Counted from the first letter of the stretch, positions 27,150 to 35,845 are shown. The stretch: DNA of 64,000 nucleotides from Anaerosphaera aminiphila DSM 21120 (GCF_900129925.1 NZ_FQXI01000006.1:42975-106974); one strand, 5' to 3'. Program-made: numbers and translations. Notes: generated by a model from the sequence alone, not told the origin.

Positions 27150-29427
27150 AAAAAATCTTCCTATAAAAATTATTATGCAACGGAAAAATGATATAAAAAG
27201 GAATCAAGGAGGAGGACAGGATAAGTATTTTGAAGAATATACTCCTGAATTACAAAAAGAAATGGTAAGCAAATTTGAGAATATCTTAAAATTTTATGAT
27301 GAAGTTTTTGAAGAAAACAAATTTGTACCAGCGATAGGAAAAATTACAGTAAAGGAAGAAGCTATTGCCAAATCACATAAACCGAATTATTTATGTAAAG
27401 AATGTAATATAATTGGCGGTGGGGAGTTAGATGAAATTTACATTAAGGTAACTAAAAATACGATTCAAGACACAATAAAACTTATTAAAGATCCTCCCGC
27501 TAAAACTTTAGAAGCAAATTTAACGGTTGTAAAAGATATAAATCCCGTATTTCCGAATGAAAAAATATCAAAAGAGTTAATTGAAATAAATAATCAGGGA
27601 GAGTTTGGTAAATTTAAGGAAAAAATTAAAATTAAATTATTTGATTTTGATAATGATTTTGATAATAGTCAAATCAAAACATATGTATATTCAAAGCTTG
27701 GGGAGTTAGGCTTAATGGCTGGGCATGAAGTTATTACATATGGTAAAAAAATTGATCTACTAAAAGTAAGTGTTTCTTCTTTTGATGATATCCTTAATAT
27801 TTCGAAAATTAATGGTGTTAAATCAATAAATGTTCTTCAGGATTTTTCTATGCCAAATAGTAATGTGGAATATACAAATATAGGAAATGTTTTTGATGAA
27901 CAAGAATATAGAAGTGATGTTTGTATTGGTATTATTGATTCTGGAATAAGTGAATCTAATGCTTTTTTAGAAAACTATGTTGTTGCTAGAGAAGAGTATG
28001 TAGATAGAAGATATCAAAATAGGAGTCATGGAACTTTTGTTGCTTCTATGATTCAATATGGAAATGAATTGAATAATATTCCAGAAAAGGAGTTTAGAAA
28101 ATTTAATTTTATAGATATTATAGCGATTCCTAATAGCGACCTAAACTATGGGGAAAGAGATTCTATTAATGAAATAGAGTTGATGGAAATCATTGAAGAA
28201 GTAATGCAAAAATATTCGAATAAAGCTAAAATTTGGAATTTATCAGTAAATTTAGTAGGTAAAACTTATAGTAATACGATGTCTGATTTAGCTATTTTTC
28301 TTGATTATATTCAAGATGAGTACAATGTTCAAATTTTTAATTCCATAGGAAATTTAGATCAATTACCTTTAAGAGAATGGCCGCCAAGTGTTTCTATTGG
28401 AGAAAGAGATAGAATGTACCCGCCTGCAGATTCAGTTAGAGCAATTACAGTAGGTTCTTTAGCTTATCATGATTCTGCAAACTCTATGGTTAAAGCTAAT
28501 GAACCATCTCCGTTTGGAAGAAGAGGACCTGGGGCAAATTATATTGTTAAACCCGAAGTAGTCGATTATGGTGGGAATATCTCAAAAAATTACAAGATAA
28601 ATGGGTTAGGAATGAAAGGATTAGATGTTAACGGAAAAATTATTGAGGGCAATGGAACTAGTTATTCAACCCCAAGGGTGACCAAAAAATTTGCATCAAT
28701 ATTAGATGAAATGGAAGTTAAAAACGCTCTGCTAGCTAAAGGCCTTTTAATTCATTCAGCAAAAATGCATTCAAGAGATATCCTAGATCAAAATAGCGAA
28801 AATATTAAATATTTTGGATTTGGAATACCAATGGAAAACGCCAGTGAAATATTACATTGTAGCGAGAGTGAAGTAACGTTAATTTTTCAACAAGAAATTA
28901 TTTCGGGCACACATTTAGAATTAGTGGACTTTCCTTTTCCGAAATCGCTAATTAGAGATAATAAATATTTTGGAGAAATAATTATGACTCTTGTATACCA
29001 ACCTATACTAGATGAGAATTTTGGAGTGGAGTATTGTCGAACAAATATAGATGTAGGATTTGGCAGAATGCGATATGATAAAAATGGAGAATTAAAATTT
29101 AATTCCGATGTTCCTCTAGAGGTTTCATGGGATGATAAATTTGAAAAAAGTAGAGTTGAACATGGGTTTAAATGGTGCCCAGTAAAGTCTTATTATAGAA
29201 ATATTAAAAATGGTATAAATTTGGGGGAAGGCTGGAAACTAAGATTAGATTTAACTTCAAGGAATGGGCTTAATATTGATAGGCAAGAGTTTGTGTTACT
29301 AGTAACTTTTAAAGATTCGAAAGGAAATGACATATACACAGATATTACAAATGAACTTAAAGAAAAAGGATATTCAACTAATAATTTGAAAACAAAGGCA
29401 TTGATTCGTGAAAGACATAAAGCTTAA
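27142..29427 (+). CDS. Intracellular subtilisin-like (S8) protease of an IetAS-like system
   Basis: 761 residues without a signal peptide. The subtilase triad is intact: Asp266 in IIDSG, His296 in SHGTFVA and Ser507 in GTSYSTP, with a likely oxyanion Asn400 in SIGN. A long N-terminal region (about 1-250), probably regulatory or a prodomain, and a beta-rich C-terminal domain (about 560-761) flank the catalytic core. Known IetS homologues share this layout and lie behind an AAA ATPase gene. An uncontrolled cytosolic protease would be toxic, which fits an abortive-infection or stability effector held in check by its ATPase. That role is inferred; no target can be read from the sequence. Codon use differs from flanking core genes. 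Confidence 0.82.
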   Translation: MSEKNLPIKIIMQRKNDIKRNQGGGQDKYFEEYTPELQKEMVSKFENILKFYDEVFEENKFVPAIGKITVKEEAIAKSHKPNYLCKECNIIGGGELDEIYIKVTKNTIQDTIKLIKDPPAKTLEANLTVVKDINPVFPNEKISKELIEINNQGEFGKFKEKIKIKLFDFDNDFDNSQIKTYVYSKLGELGLMAGHEVITYGKKIDLLKVSVSSFDDILNISKINGVKSINVLQDFSMPNSNVEYTNIGNVFDEQEYRSDVCIGIIDSGISESNAFLENYVVAREEYVDRRYQNRSHGTFVASMIQYGNELNNIPEKEFRKFNFIDIIAIPNSDLNYGERDSINEIELMEIIEEVMQKYSNKAKIWNLSVNLVGKTYSNTMSDLAIFLDYIQDEYNVQIFNSIGNLDQLPLREWPPSVSIGERDRMYPPADSVRAITVGSLAYHDSANSMVKANEPSPFGRRGPGANYIVKPEVVDYGGNISKNYKINGLGMKGLDVNGKIIEGNGTSYSTPRVTKKFASILDEMEVKNALLAKGLLIHSAKMHSRDILDQNSENIKYFGFGIPMENASEILHCSESEVTLIFQQEIISGTHLELVDFPFPKSLIRDNKYFGEIIMTLVYQPILDENFGVEYCRTNIDVGFGRMRYDKNGELKFNSDVPLEVSWDDKFEKSRVEHGFKWCPVKSYYRNIKNGINLGEGWKLRLDLTSRNGLNIDRQEFVLLVTFKDSKGNDIYTDITNELKEKGYSTNNLKTKALIRERHKA

Positions 29428-29430
29428 CTA

Positions 29431-29466
29431 CTCCCCTCAATCTGAATTGGTTGGGGGATTTTTTAT
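29431..29466 (+). terminator. Terminator of the ATPase/protease operon
   Basis: The stem TCCCC..CAA with TTG..GGGGA, with a few unpaired bases, is followed by six T, starting four bases after the protease stop. Confidence 0.75.
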
Positions 29467-29504
29467 TGCTCACTTATTAAATCCTTAGTAAAGCAAAAGC
29501 TGAA

Positions 29505-29690
29505 CTAAGGATTATTTTTGTTAAGATTTTTATTAATAATACTACCTATTAAAAATCCTCTACTACAGAAAGGAAAGAACAATAAAGTAGTATTAATGTT
29601 AAAATTTTCTTTTATATTAAAATAAATAGTATATAGTATGATAAATATTATTAGAGTTATTAGAATTTTTTTGCTTTTCATAAGGAGCAT
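29505..29690 (-). CDS. Possible small membrane protein
   Basis: A frame of 61 codons. If it starts at the internal ATG (29681), it begins MKSKKIL and has one strong hydrophobic segment followed by a second weaker one with GFLIGSII. The composition looks like a real small membrane protein, but no Shine-Dalgarno sequence precedes either start on this strand. It could be a decayed remnant at the edge of the accessory segment. The flanking 29691-29784 shows nothing else. Confidence 0.3.
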   Translation of the reverse strand: MLLMKSKKILITLIIFIILYTIYFNIKENFNINTTLLFFPFCSRGFLIGSIINKNLNKNNP

Positions 29691-29784
29691 CTACAGAAAC
29701 TGATATATAGTTCTATAAGTATTAATAATTGTACTATAGTTAATAATAATTTTGTAATTTCAAATGTCATTACATAATATTTAC

Positions 29785-29819
29785 ATAAAAAAACGACTTA
29801 GATTAACTAAGTCGTTTTG
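29785..29819 (-). terminator. Terminator of tRNA-Leu
   Basis: A 12-base-pair perfect stem (AAAACGACTTAG with its complement), a five-base loop, then T-rich sequence on the minus strand, four bases after the tRNA 3' end. Confidence 0.9.
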
Positions 29820-29822
29820 ACA

Positions 29823-29906
29823 TGGTGCGGGAAAGAGGACTTGAACCCCCACTCCAAAGGAACTAGATCCTAAGTCTAGCGCGTCTGCCAATTCCGCCAC
29901 TCCCGC
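29823..29906 (-). tRNA. tRNA-Leu (anticodon TAG)
   Basis: On the minus strand the gene starts GCGGGAGTGGCGGAATTGGC and ends with an encoded CCA (29823-29825). The acceptor stem GCGGGAG pairs with TTCCCGC, closing on a G-U pair. The anticodon stem-loop CTAGACTTAGGATCTAG gives TAG, reading CUA-type leucine codons. A long variable arm (TTCCTTTGGAG region) and the GTTCAAGTC T-loop mark a class II tRNA. Its 3' end faces the ATPase/protease segment. Confidence 0.96.
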
Positions 29907-30006
29907 AAGGACAATAGTTATTATATATAATTTAGAAAATATTGTCAATAGTTTTTTAAATATATTTATTTTTAGTGTATAATACATAACAAGGAGTGAA
30001 TTTAAA

Positions 30007-30417
30007 GTGAAAGAAAAATTTTACAGATTTATGCAGGGAAGGTACGGAGCCCACTATGGAATGGATGCGCTGTCTAAATTTTTATTTGGACTTATGTTTG
30101 TATTAGTGTTGGCTACAATTTTTTTGGGGAATAATGTTATTTCAAATGTAGGGTTAATTTTATTAATTGTAGTTTTATATTATAGACTATTTTCTAAAAA
30201 TGTCACTGCAAGATACCAAGAAAATCAAAAGTTTTTAAATATCACTGCACCGGTGAGAAAATTTTTTACTAGAACTAAGAGAAATGTAAAAGAGAGAAAA
30301 GAATATAAATACATTCAATGTGAAAACTGTAAACAAGAACTTAGAGTTCCAAGAAAAAAAGGAAAAATTAAAGTTACTTGTAAAAAATGTGGACATCAAT
30401 TTGAAGTGAGAACTTAA
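30007..30417 (+). CDS. Membrane protein with C-terminal zinc ribbon
   Basis: 136 residues. Two membrane segments (about 26-45 and 48-63) are followed by a basic linker and a C-terminal zinc ribbon with two knuckles, CENC and CKKC (about residues 102-105 and 123-126). The start is GTG at 30007 behind AAGGAG. A role as a membrane-tethered nucleic-acid or protein binder is possible, but the family is not known to me. bioB follows after about 70 bases with its own promoter. Confidence 0.7.
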   Translation: MKEKFYRFMQGRYGAHYGMDALSKFLFGLMFVLVLATIFLGNNVISNVGLILLIVVLYYRLFSKNVTARYQENQKFLNITAPVRKFFTRTKRNVKERKEYKYIQCENCKQELRVPRKKGKIKVTCKKCGHQFEVRT

Positions 30418-30441
30418 TTGTAAACTAAATAAAACTTAAAG

Positions 30442-30485
30442 TTGACATACCCCTTATAAAATATATAATTTTTATAGGGGGTATG
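30442..30485 (+). promoter_or_regulatory. bioB promoter inside a large inverted repeat
   Basis: TTGACA (30442-30447) and TATAAT (30464-30469) with a 16-base spacer. An inverted repeat with arms CATACCCC-T-TATAAAAT (30446-30462) and ATTTTTATA-GGGGG-TATG (30468-30485), five bases apart, covers the spacer, the -10 box and the ribosome binding site. Because the left arm lies upstream of the likely transcript start, it should act as a DNA operator and not an RNA hairpin. Confidence 0.65.
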
Positions 30486-30488
30486 TTT

Positions 30489-31445
30489 ATGGATGTTGTA
30501 TATTTAAAAAATAAAGTTATTGATGGATATAGTATTAATAAAAAAGAGGCTATGGAGTTATATAATTGTGACTATGAGCAGTTGAGAAAGAGCGCAAATG
30601 AAATAAGGAAATTTTTTATGGAAAACAGTTTTGATATATGTACTATTATCAACGCTAAAAGTGGAAGATGTAGTGAGGACTGCAAATTTTGCTCTCAGTC
30701 AGTTTATAGTGATTGCAATATTAAAGGTTATCCACTTTTAAATGCAGATGAAATAGTAGCAGATGCCAAAAGACAAAGGGATAATGGAATACTTAAATAT
30801 TCTCTAGTAACGAGTGGTAAGAGACTTTTAGGTAGTGAGGTTGCAGAAGTTGCAAATGTAGTAAGGAGAATTAAAGAAGAAGTAAATATTGAGGTTTGTA
30901 TTTCAGGCGGGTTACTTAGTTTTGAAAATTTTAAAGTATTAAAAGAAGCAGGTGTTACAAGGGTTCACAATAATTTAGAAACATCGGAAAGTTATTTTAA
31001 AAATGTGTGTACAACTCATAAATTTTCCGAAAAGTTAAAGGCCATTGAAGATGCAAAAAAATCGGGAATGGAAATCTGTAGCGGTGGAATTATTGGGCTT
31101 GGTGAAAGTGTTAAAGATAGAATTGAAATGGCCATTGAACTTCGAAAGTTAAACATAAAATCTGTTCCAATAAACGTTTTAAATCCAATAAAGGGGACTT
31201 CTTTAGGGGAGAATAATCCCTTGAGTATGGAAGAAATAAACAGAACTATATCTGTGTTTAGATTTATTTTAAAAGATTCTTTTATAAGACTTGCCGGTGG
31301 TAGAACTCTTATGAAAGATAGAGGAGAAAGTGCTTTTTTAAGTGGGGCTAATGCAACTATATCTGGCGATTTACTCACAACTTCAGGAATAGATACTAAA
31401 ACAGATATAAAATTAATAAAAGATTTGGGATTTTCATTGGATTAA
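30489..31445 (+). CDS. bioB: Biotin synthase
   Basis: About 318 residues, a radical SAM enzyme converting dethiobiotin to biotin. Seen: the cluster-binding C-x3-C-x2-C (CSEDCKFC, near residue 60) inside the family-typical AKSGRCSEDC context, HNNLETS near 170 and the C-terminal FRLAGGR-like RLAGGR motif. The start at 30489 suits the spacing from GGGGG; ATG 30483 is the alternative. No bioA, bioD or bioF is in the window, so the cell may salvage dethiobiotin or encode the rest elsewhere. apt follows with its own leader. Confidence 0.92.
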   Translation: MDVVYLKNKVIDGYSINKKEAMELYNCDYEQLRKSANEIRKFFMENSFDICTIINAKSGRCSEDCKFCSQSVYSDCNIKGYPLLNADEIVADAKRQRDNGILKYSLVTSGKRLLGSEVAEVANVVRRIKEEVNIEVCISGGLLSFENFKVLKEAGVTRVHNNLETSESYFKNVCTTHKFSEKLKAIEDAKKSGMEICSGGIIGLGESVKDRIEMAIELRKLNIKSVPINVLNPIKGTSLGENNPLSMEEINRTISVFRFILKDSFIRLAGGRTLMKDRGESAFLSGANATISGDLLTTSGIDTKTDIKLIKDLGFSLD

Positions 31446-31521
31446 AAATTTGAATGCTAAAACTTTTATCATTTATTTTCATATGTTATACTAATTGTAT
31501 AAAGAAAATGGAGGATGTTTA

Positions 31522-32040
31522 ATGGATTTAGCAAGTAAGATTAGACCAATATACGATTATCCAATTGACGGAATAATTTTTAGAGATATTACTACTTTAC
31601 TAAAAGATAAAGCTGCTTTTAAAGAGGCTATTGATAAAATGGCAGAGGCCTTTTATGAGGAAGTGGACTTAATAGTTGGAGTGGAGGCAAGGGGATTTAT
31701 TATTGGATCAGCTGTTGCCTATGCTATGGGATGTGGTTTTGTTCCGGTTAGAAAACCTGGAAAGCTTCCTTCTGAAAAAATTTCATCTGAATATAAACTG
31801 GAATATGGAACTGACAGTGTTGAAATGCATAGAGATGCAATTGAAAAAGGGCAGAGAGTTTTAATTGTAGACGACCTATTAGCCACAGGAGGCACTGCAG
31901 GTGCTGTTGTAAATTTAGTTGAAGAATTAGGTGGCGAAGTTGTGGGACTGAACTTTTTAATAGAGCTAGTGGACTTAAATGCTCGTGAAAAGTTAAAGGG
32001 CTACAATGTAAAATCTGTAATTAAATTTAAGGGCGATTAG
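31522..32040 (+). CDS. apt: Adenine phosphoribosyltransferase
   Basis: 172 residues, the standard length. It makes AMP from adenine and PRPP. The PRPP loop VLIVDDLLATGGT lies near residue 114, with the GVEARGF loop and the N-terminal IRPIYDYP segment. ATG 31522 is chosen because GGAGG precedes it and homologues start at this point. A TATACT-type -10 box lies upstream near 31487. Purine salvage role; unrelated in pathway to bioB. Confidence 0.94.
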   Translation: MDLASKIRPIYDYPIDGIIFRDITTLLKDKAAFKEAIDKMAEAFYEEVDLIVGVEARGFIIGSAVAYAMGCGFVPVRKPGKLPSEKISSEYKLEYGTDSVEMHRDAIEKGQRVLIVDDLLATGGTAGAVVNLVEELGGEVVGLNFLIELVDLNAREKLKGYNVKSVIKFKGD

Positions 32041-32241
32041 AGCTTATGAAAATACACCCTCAAGATTAATAATCTATAGAAACTTTGAGACCTAACAGAA
32101 ATCTTTGATTTCGTTGTAGGTCCAATGTTAAGTTTTCCCAAGACTGAAAGACTTGGTTGAAAATCGTGGCATGATTTGTTATAGAATTAATGGTATCGTC
32201 ATATTATGGTTAATAAATTGTAAGTGAGTATAAAAAATAAA
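32041..32241. ncRNA. Candidate structured RNA between apt and dinB
   Basis: No open frame is supported here. Three successive hairpins can be drawn: 32088-32122 (GACCTA and GAAATC arms, imperfect), 32138-32160 (CCAAG with CTTGG) and about 32162-32180 (AATC-TG with CATGATT). A 20-base sequence at 32049-32068 recurs at 32239-32258 with one difference, and the second copy forms the left arm of a terminator. It could be a small RNA gene ending in that terminator, or an insertion that duplicated part of the apt terminator. Strand is uncertain; plus is favoured. Confidence 0.35.
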
Positions 32242-32290
32242 ATACACCTTCAAGATTAGATATAAAACTAATTTTAAAGGTGTGTTTTTT
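32242..32290. terminator. Terminator between apt and dinB
   Basis: ACACCTT (32244-32250) pairs with AAGGTGT (32277-32283), with additional GATTAG/CTAATT pairing inside, and is followed by six T. The minus strand also has a T-rich tail, so it can serve the converging dinB gene. Confidence 0.75.
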
Positions 32291-32349
32291 GATTTATCTT
32301 TCAGTTGTTTTTTAATTAAATAATTTTCACTAAATTTAAAGTTTATGAA

Positions 32350-33387
32350 TTAAAAACTTAATTGCTCATAGTTTAAGTCTGTGAGATTAGAGGCACTAAT
32401 ACCTGCAAGTCTAAGTTTCTCTCCGGTGTACTGCTCATCAAAAATCTTTAAAGAAATTTCATAGATTTCATCAAAGGTTCTAATAACATGGGGAAAAGTT
32501 TTAGAGTGAGTAGTGGTTTTAAAATTACTGTTTTTAAGTTTTAAAGTAATAGTATAGAAGCCTAAATTTTTTTCGCTTAAATCTTTAGATAGTTCTGTGG
32601 CATAGTTTTTTATATATTCTCTTAGTAAATCAGCGTCATTTGTATCTAAGAAAGTTCGTTCAACAGCCATACTCTTGCGAACTCTGTTGGGTTCAACTTT
32701 TCGATTGTCAATTCCTCTAATTCTCTGATAAATTTCAGAACCCATTTTCCCAAACATCTCAACTAAAAAATCTTCAGGCAGAGCTAAGAGTTCTTCTATA
32801 GTATTTATGCCAAGAGCTCTTAATTTTTGTTGTGACTTTTGACCTAAGCCGTGGACATTATTTATATCCAGCGGTTTTAAAATATCGGGAATATCCGACT
32901 TTGTTATTATCATAAGTCCGTTGGGTTTATTCCAATCGGAGGCAAGTTTAGCTAAAAATTTATTATAAGATAGTCCGACACTTACAGTTAGTCCCGTATT
33001 TTTTTTGATATCTTCTTTCATTGCATAGATCATGTCAACGGGTTTGTGCTTGTTTTTAGAAATGTCTAAATAAGATTCATCAATAGAAACTTTTTCTATA
33101 GTACTTGAGTACTTTGAAATTATTTTAAATACTTCTTTGGACTTTTCCACATAGAGTGACCTTCTCATTGGCATAATAATTAAATCACTGCACAGTTGTT
33201 TTGCCATGAAAACAGGCATAGCTGAGTGAATGCCGTATTTTCTGGCTTCATAATTTGCTGTTGTGATAATTGAGCGGTCACTAAGTCCCCCAACACACAT
33301 TGGCTTGCCAATTAAAGATGGGTTGTCAAGTTCTTCAACGGATGCATAAAAGGCATCTATATCTACATGGATTATATTGTTTCTCAT
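32350..33387 (-). CDS. dinB: DNA polymerase IV
   Basis: About 345 residues, a Y-family translesion polymerase. The palm motif HVDIDAFYASVEE holds the first metal Asp near the N-terminus, and SIDESYLD near residue 103 holds the second catalytic Asp-Glu pair. Helix-hairpin-helix thumb (VHGLGQKSQQKLRALG) and little-finger domains follow. There is no obvious beta-clamp motif beyond the C-terminal Leu-rich tail. The start at 33387 is taken because AGGTGA precedes it; a GTG at 33396 overlaps this site. No LexA box was recognised in the upstream region. Confidence 0.93.
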   Translation of the reverse strand: MRNNIIHVDIDAFYASVEELDNPSLIGKPMCVGGLSDRSIITTANYEARKYGIHSAMPVFMAKQLCSDLIIMPMRRSLYVEKSKEVFKIISKYSSTIEKVSIDESYLDISKNKHKPVDMIYAMKEDIKKNTGLTVSVGLSYNKFLAKLASDWNKPNGLMIITKSDIPDILKPLDINNVHGLGQKSQQKLRALGINTIEELLALPEDFLVEMFGKMGSEIYQRIRGIDNRKVEPNRVRKSMAVERTFLDTNDADLLREYIKNYATELSKDLSEKNLGFYTITLKLKNSNFKTTTHSKTFPHVIRTFDEIYEISLKIFDEQYTGEKLRLAGISASNLTDLNYEQLSF

Positions 33388-33561
33388 ATACTTCACCTAT
33401 CTAAATATTATGATATAATTATGCTCATGTCAAAGCTAATATAACAGGTAATGGAGATTAAAAATCTAAGAGCGTGAAAATAATTTATTTGAGTAAATTA
33501 AAACATATTAGAAGCTATATTTGTTGTTTTATTTAAATTTATAATAATTTAGAGGTGAAGT

Positions 33562-34179
33562 ATGAAGAAACAAGTTTTTTTATTTGATTTTGACAAGACA
33601 TTAACTGATGAAGATAGTATATTTTTACTTTGGGAGTATGCCATTGAAAATAAAAAAATATCCAGAATAAACTATTACTGGACTATGTTTTTAGGAGCGT
33701 TAAAATATATTTTTACATTGGGCAATTTTAAACATATGAAAAATGCAATGTGCTCTGTATTAAAATACTTAAGTGAAGAGGATTTAAAGAATTTTGCAGC
33801 TTATATTTACAACAACCACATATTAAAAGAGGGTGAAGAATACTTTAACAATTTAGGCGAGGGCTATAAAATGTTGGTTTCAGCATCTCCGATTAACTAT
33901 TTAAAATATATGGATAAATATTTTGAATTTGATGTAATAATGGGAACAAATTTAGACAGTAATTTTAAAATAGTTGGCGAAAATAACAAACATGAGGCAA
34001 AAGTTAGAAGAATAGATGAGTATTTAAAAGAAAAAGATATTGAAATAGACTATGAAATTTCAGAGGGCTATTCTGACTCCTATTCAGCAGATAGACCAAT
34101 GCTTGAGATGGTTAAAAACAGATACTTAATTAATTCTGATAAGAGAGAAGAAGGATATATAAACTTAAGTTGGAAGTAA
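33562..34179 (+). CDS. HAD-IB family phosphatase
   Basis: 205 residues. The HAD motif I DFDKT lies near the N-terminus (nucleophile Asp9, general acid Asp11). Motif II Ser is in the VSASP segment, motif III Lys in NKHEAKVRR, and motif IV is SEGYSDSYSADRPM. The size and helical cap fit the HAD-IB branch (phosphoserine phosphatase and PgpC-like enzymes). The substrate is not determined. GAGGTGAAGT precedes the ATG. It stands alone, divergent from dinB. Confidence 0.85.
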   Translation: MKKQVFLFDFDKTLTDEDSIFLLWEYAIENKKISRINYYWTMFLGALKYIFTLGNFKHMKNAMCSVLKYLSEEDLKNFAAYIYNNHILKEGEEYFNNLGEGYKMLVSASPINYLKYMDKYFEFDVIMGTNLDSNFKIVGENNKHEAKVRRIDEYLKEKDIEIDYEISEGYSDSYSADRPMLEMVKNRYLINSDKREEGYINLSWK

Positions 34180-34372
34180 TATATTAAATTCAAATTTTTT
34201 TACTATTAAAATAATGTGTAAAGACAGTAGAAATTACAGAAGTTGTTTTTAAACTTTTTATGTAGAAATATGAGTAGTTACAGTATATGCAACTGTCAGT
34301 TTACAAAAATCAAATTAAAGTTGATAGAAGGCAACTGACAAAACTGTTAAAATACATACAAAAGGAGGGCAT

Positions 34373-34795
34373 ATGGAAATTTCAGAAAGACTTCAAAAAC
34401 TTAGAAAAGAAAATAATTTATCTCAAGAAGAACTTGCAAACAAACTTGAATTATCTCGGCAGGCAATTTCAAAATGGGAGAGCGGTATAACAAGCCCTGA
34501 CATAAAAAACATAATAAAGCTAAGTGAAATATATGGTGTTTCAACTGACTATATTTTATTGGGAAGAGAAAATAATAATGAGAGTATTAAAGATAAAAAC
34601 GAAGATTTTATAAGTCAAGATATTCCGATAAAATCAAAGAAGAAAAAATCTGTACTGTCTTGGGTATTATTTTCAATGTTTATATTATTTCTTATAGTTC
34701 TCATTTTTAATTTTATAGTTCCGGCAAATATAACAAAAGTAAATAATTTAAATAATGTAACGACAGTTGAAATGGAAGAAATTAACAATCAGTAG
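34373..34795 (+). CDS. XRE family regulator with membrane anchor
   Basis: 140 residues. The N-terminal Cro/C1-type HTH (about 1-62) has the LSQEELANKLELSRQAISKWE signature, in which SQEELA and SRQAIS are the two helices. A charged linker precedes one membrane segment (about 96-117) and a short outer tail. The architecture (XRE plus a transmembrane helix) is common in Firmicutes, where some sense envelope state. AAGGAGGG fixes the start. It is 24 bases ahead of the SAP-domain gene and may be in one transcript with it. Confidence 0.85.
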   Translation: MEISERLQKLRKENNLSQEELANKLELSRQAISKWESGITSPDIKNIIKLSEIYGVSTDYILLGRENNNESIKDKNEDFISQDIPIKSKKKKSVLSWVLFSMFILFLIVLIFNFIVPANITKVNNLNNVTTVEMEEINNQ

Positions 34796-34819
34796 AAATT
34801 ATATTTATGAGGAGCATTT

Positions 34820-35392
34820 ATGGAAAATAGACCTGCATTAAGTAAAAAATTAAATAGGGAAGAGTTTTCCGAGTACTACTATTTAAAAGAAGAACTAGTG
34901 GAATTTTGTAGAGAAAATAAAATCCCCACTACAGGCTCTAAACTGGAATTAACAGAGAGGGTATCTCACTTTTTAGAAACAGGAGAAATATTAAAATCAA
35001 AAAGAAAAGTTAGACCAATAGCCAATATTGGAAATTTAGATGAATTTTCAACTATTGAAGATAATTTTGTTTGTTCAGAAAAACACAGAGCTTTCTTCAA
35101 GTCAAAAATAGGAGAGAGTTTTTCATTTAAAGTTAGATTTCAAAATTGGCTAAAAGAAAACAGTGGAAAGACCTATAGAGATGCCATTAATGCCTACTAT
35201 AAAATTATAGAAGAAAATAAAAGTAAAAAGACTACTATTGATAAACAGTTTGAGTATAATACTTATATTCGGGATTTTTTTGAAAGAAATCCGGATAAAT
35301 CTCTAGAACAAGCTATAAGGTGTTGGAAATATAAGAAGAGTATTAAAGGTCATAATCAGTATGAAGATTTAGATCTTAACATATTGCCATAA
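34820..35392 (+). CDS. SAP domain / DUF6434 protein
   Basis: 190 residues. An N-terminal SAP-like helix-extended-helix (about 20-56, with LVEFCRENKIPTTGSKLEL) suggests nucleic-acid binding. The middle and C-terminal parts resemble DUF6434, with the IGESFSFKVRFQNWLKENSG segment and the late DAINAYYKI helix. The function is unknown. GAGGAGC precedes the ATG. It follows an XRE regulator and precedes a tautomerase, but no clear pathway links the three. Confidence 0.75.
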   Translation: MENRPALSKKLNREEFSEYYYLKEELVEFCRENKIPTTGSKLELTERVSHFLETGEILKSKRKVRPIANIGNLDEFSTIEDNFVCSEKHRAFFKSKIGESFSFKVRFQNWLKENSGKTYRDAINAYYKIIEENKSKKTTIDKQFEYNTYIRDFFERNPDKSLEQAIRCWKYKKSIKGHNQYEDLDLNILP

Positions 35393-35453
35393 AATAAACT
35401 TATATGCACTATAGAAAAGCTGTTAGAAAAATAAATTTTAAAGGGAGAAAAAT

Positions 35454-35666
35454 ATGCCTTATATTACAATTGAAAGTGGAATTTTATCAGATGAGCAAAA
35501 GGAATTATTGATAAAGCGTTTAACTGAAGTATCTTCTGAAATAATGAATGTACCACAAGAGTTTTTTGTTACTACAATTAAAGAATTACCTGATAAAAAC
35601 TTTGGTATTGGCGGCAAGACCATTGACAAGGTAAAAGATGAGTATATGAAGAAACATCAAAAATAA
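35454..35666 (+). CDS. 4-oxalocrotonate tautomerase family protein
   Basis: 70 residues with Pro at position 2, the catalytic N-terminal proline after Met removal, and the PYITIESG strand. The central EFFVTTIKELPDKNFGIGG segment matches the 4-OT/YusQ-like fold. It probably forms hexamers. The substrate is unknown; no aromatic-degradation genes are nearby. GGGAGA precedes the start. Confidence 0.85.
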   Translation: MPYITIESGILSDEQKELLIKRLTEVSSEIMNVPQEFFVTTIKELPDKNFGIGGKTIDKVKDEYMKKHQK

Positions 35667-35845
35667 AATATAGTAAAGGTTAAAAGACAAGTAGTCTATA
35701 TAGTTACTTGTCTTTAATAATTTACTCTAACTGAAATAAATATGTTCTACTATTTTTTAAAATAGTTACAATTTATTTACATATTTCAAGTTCTATTTAC
35801 AATAACTTTTTTTATTGTTAAGATTAGGTATAGTTGGAGGAAGAG

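Noticed and set aside
25458..29906. A tRNA-targeted integrative element with duplicated tRNA 3' end
   Set aside because: The tRNA-Leu 3' end faces the ATPase/protease segment, but I found no copy of its last 15-20 bases near 25.5-26 kb and no integrase gene.
32041..32241. 6S RNA, SRP RNA, tmRNA or RNase P
   Set aside because: None of the conserved cores of these RNAs could be recognised in the hairpin-rich stretch.
34287..34490. 67-residue plus-strand frame overlapping the XRE regulator
   Set aside because: It overlaps the XRE gene in another frame and lacks a ribosome binding site, while the XRE start has AAGGAGGG.
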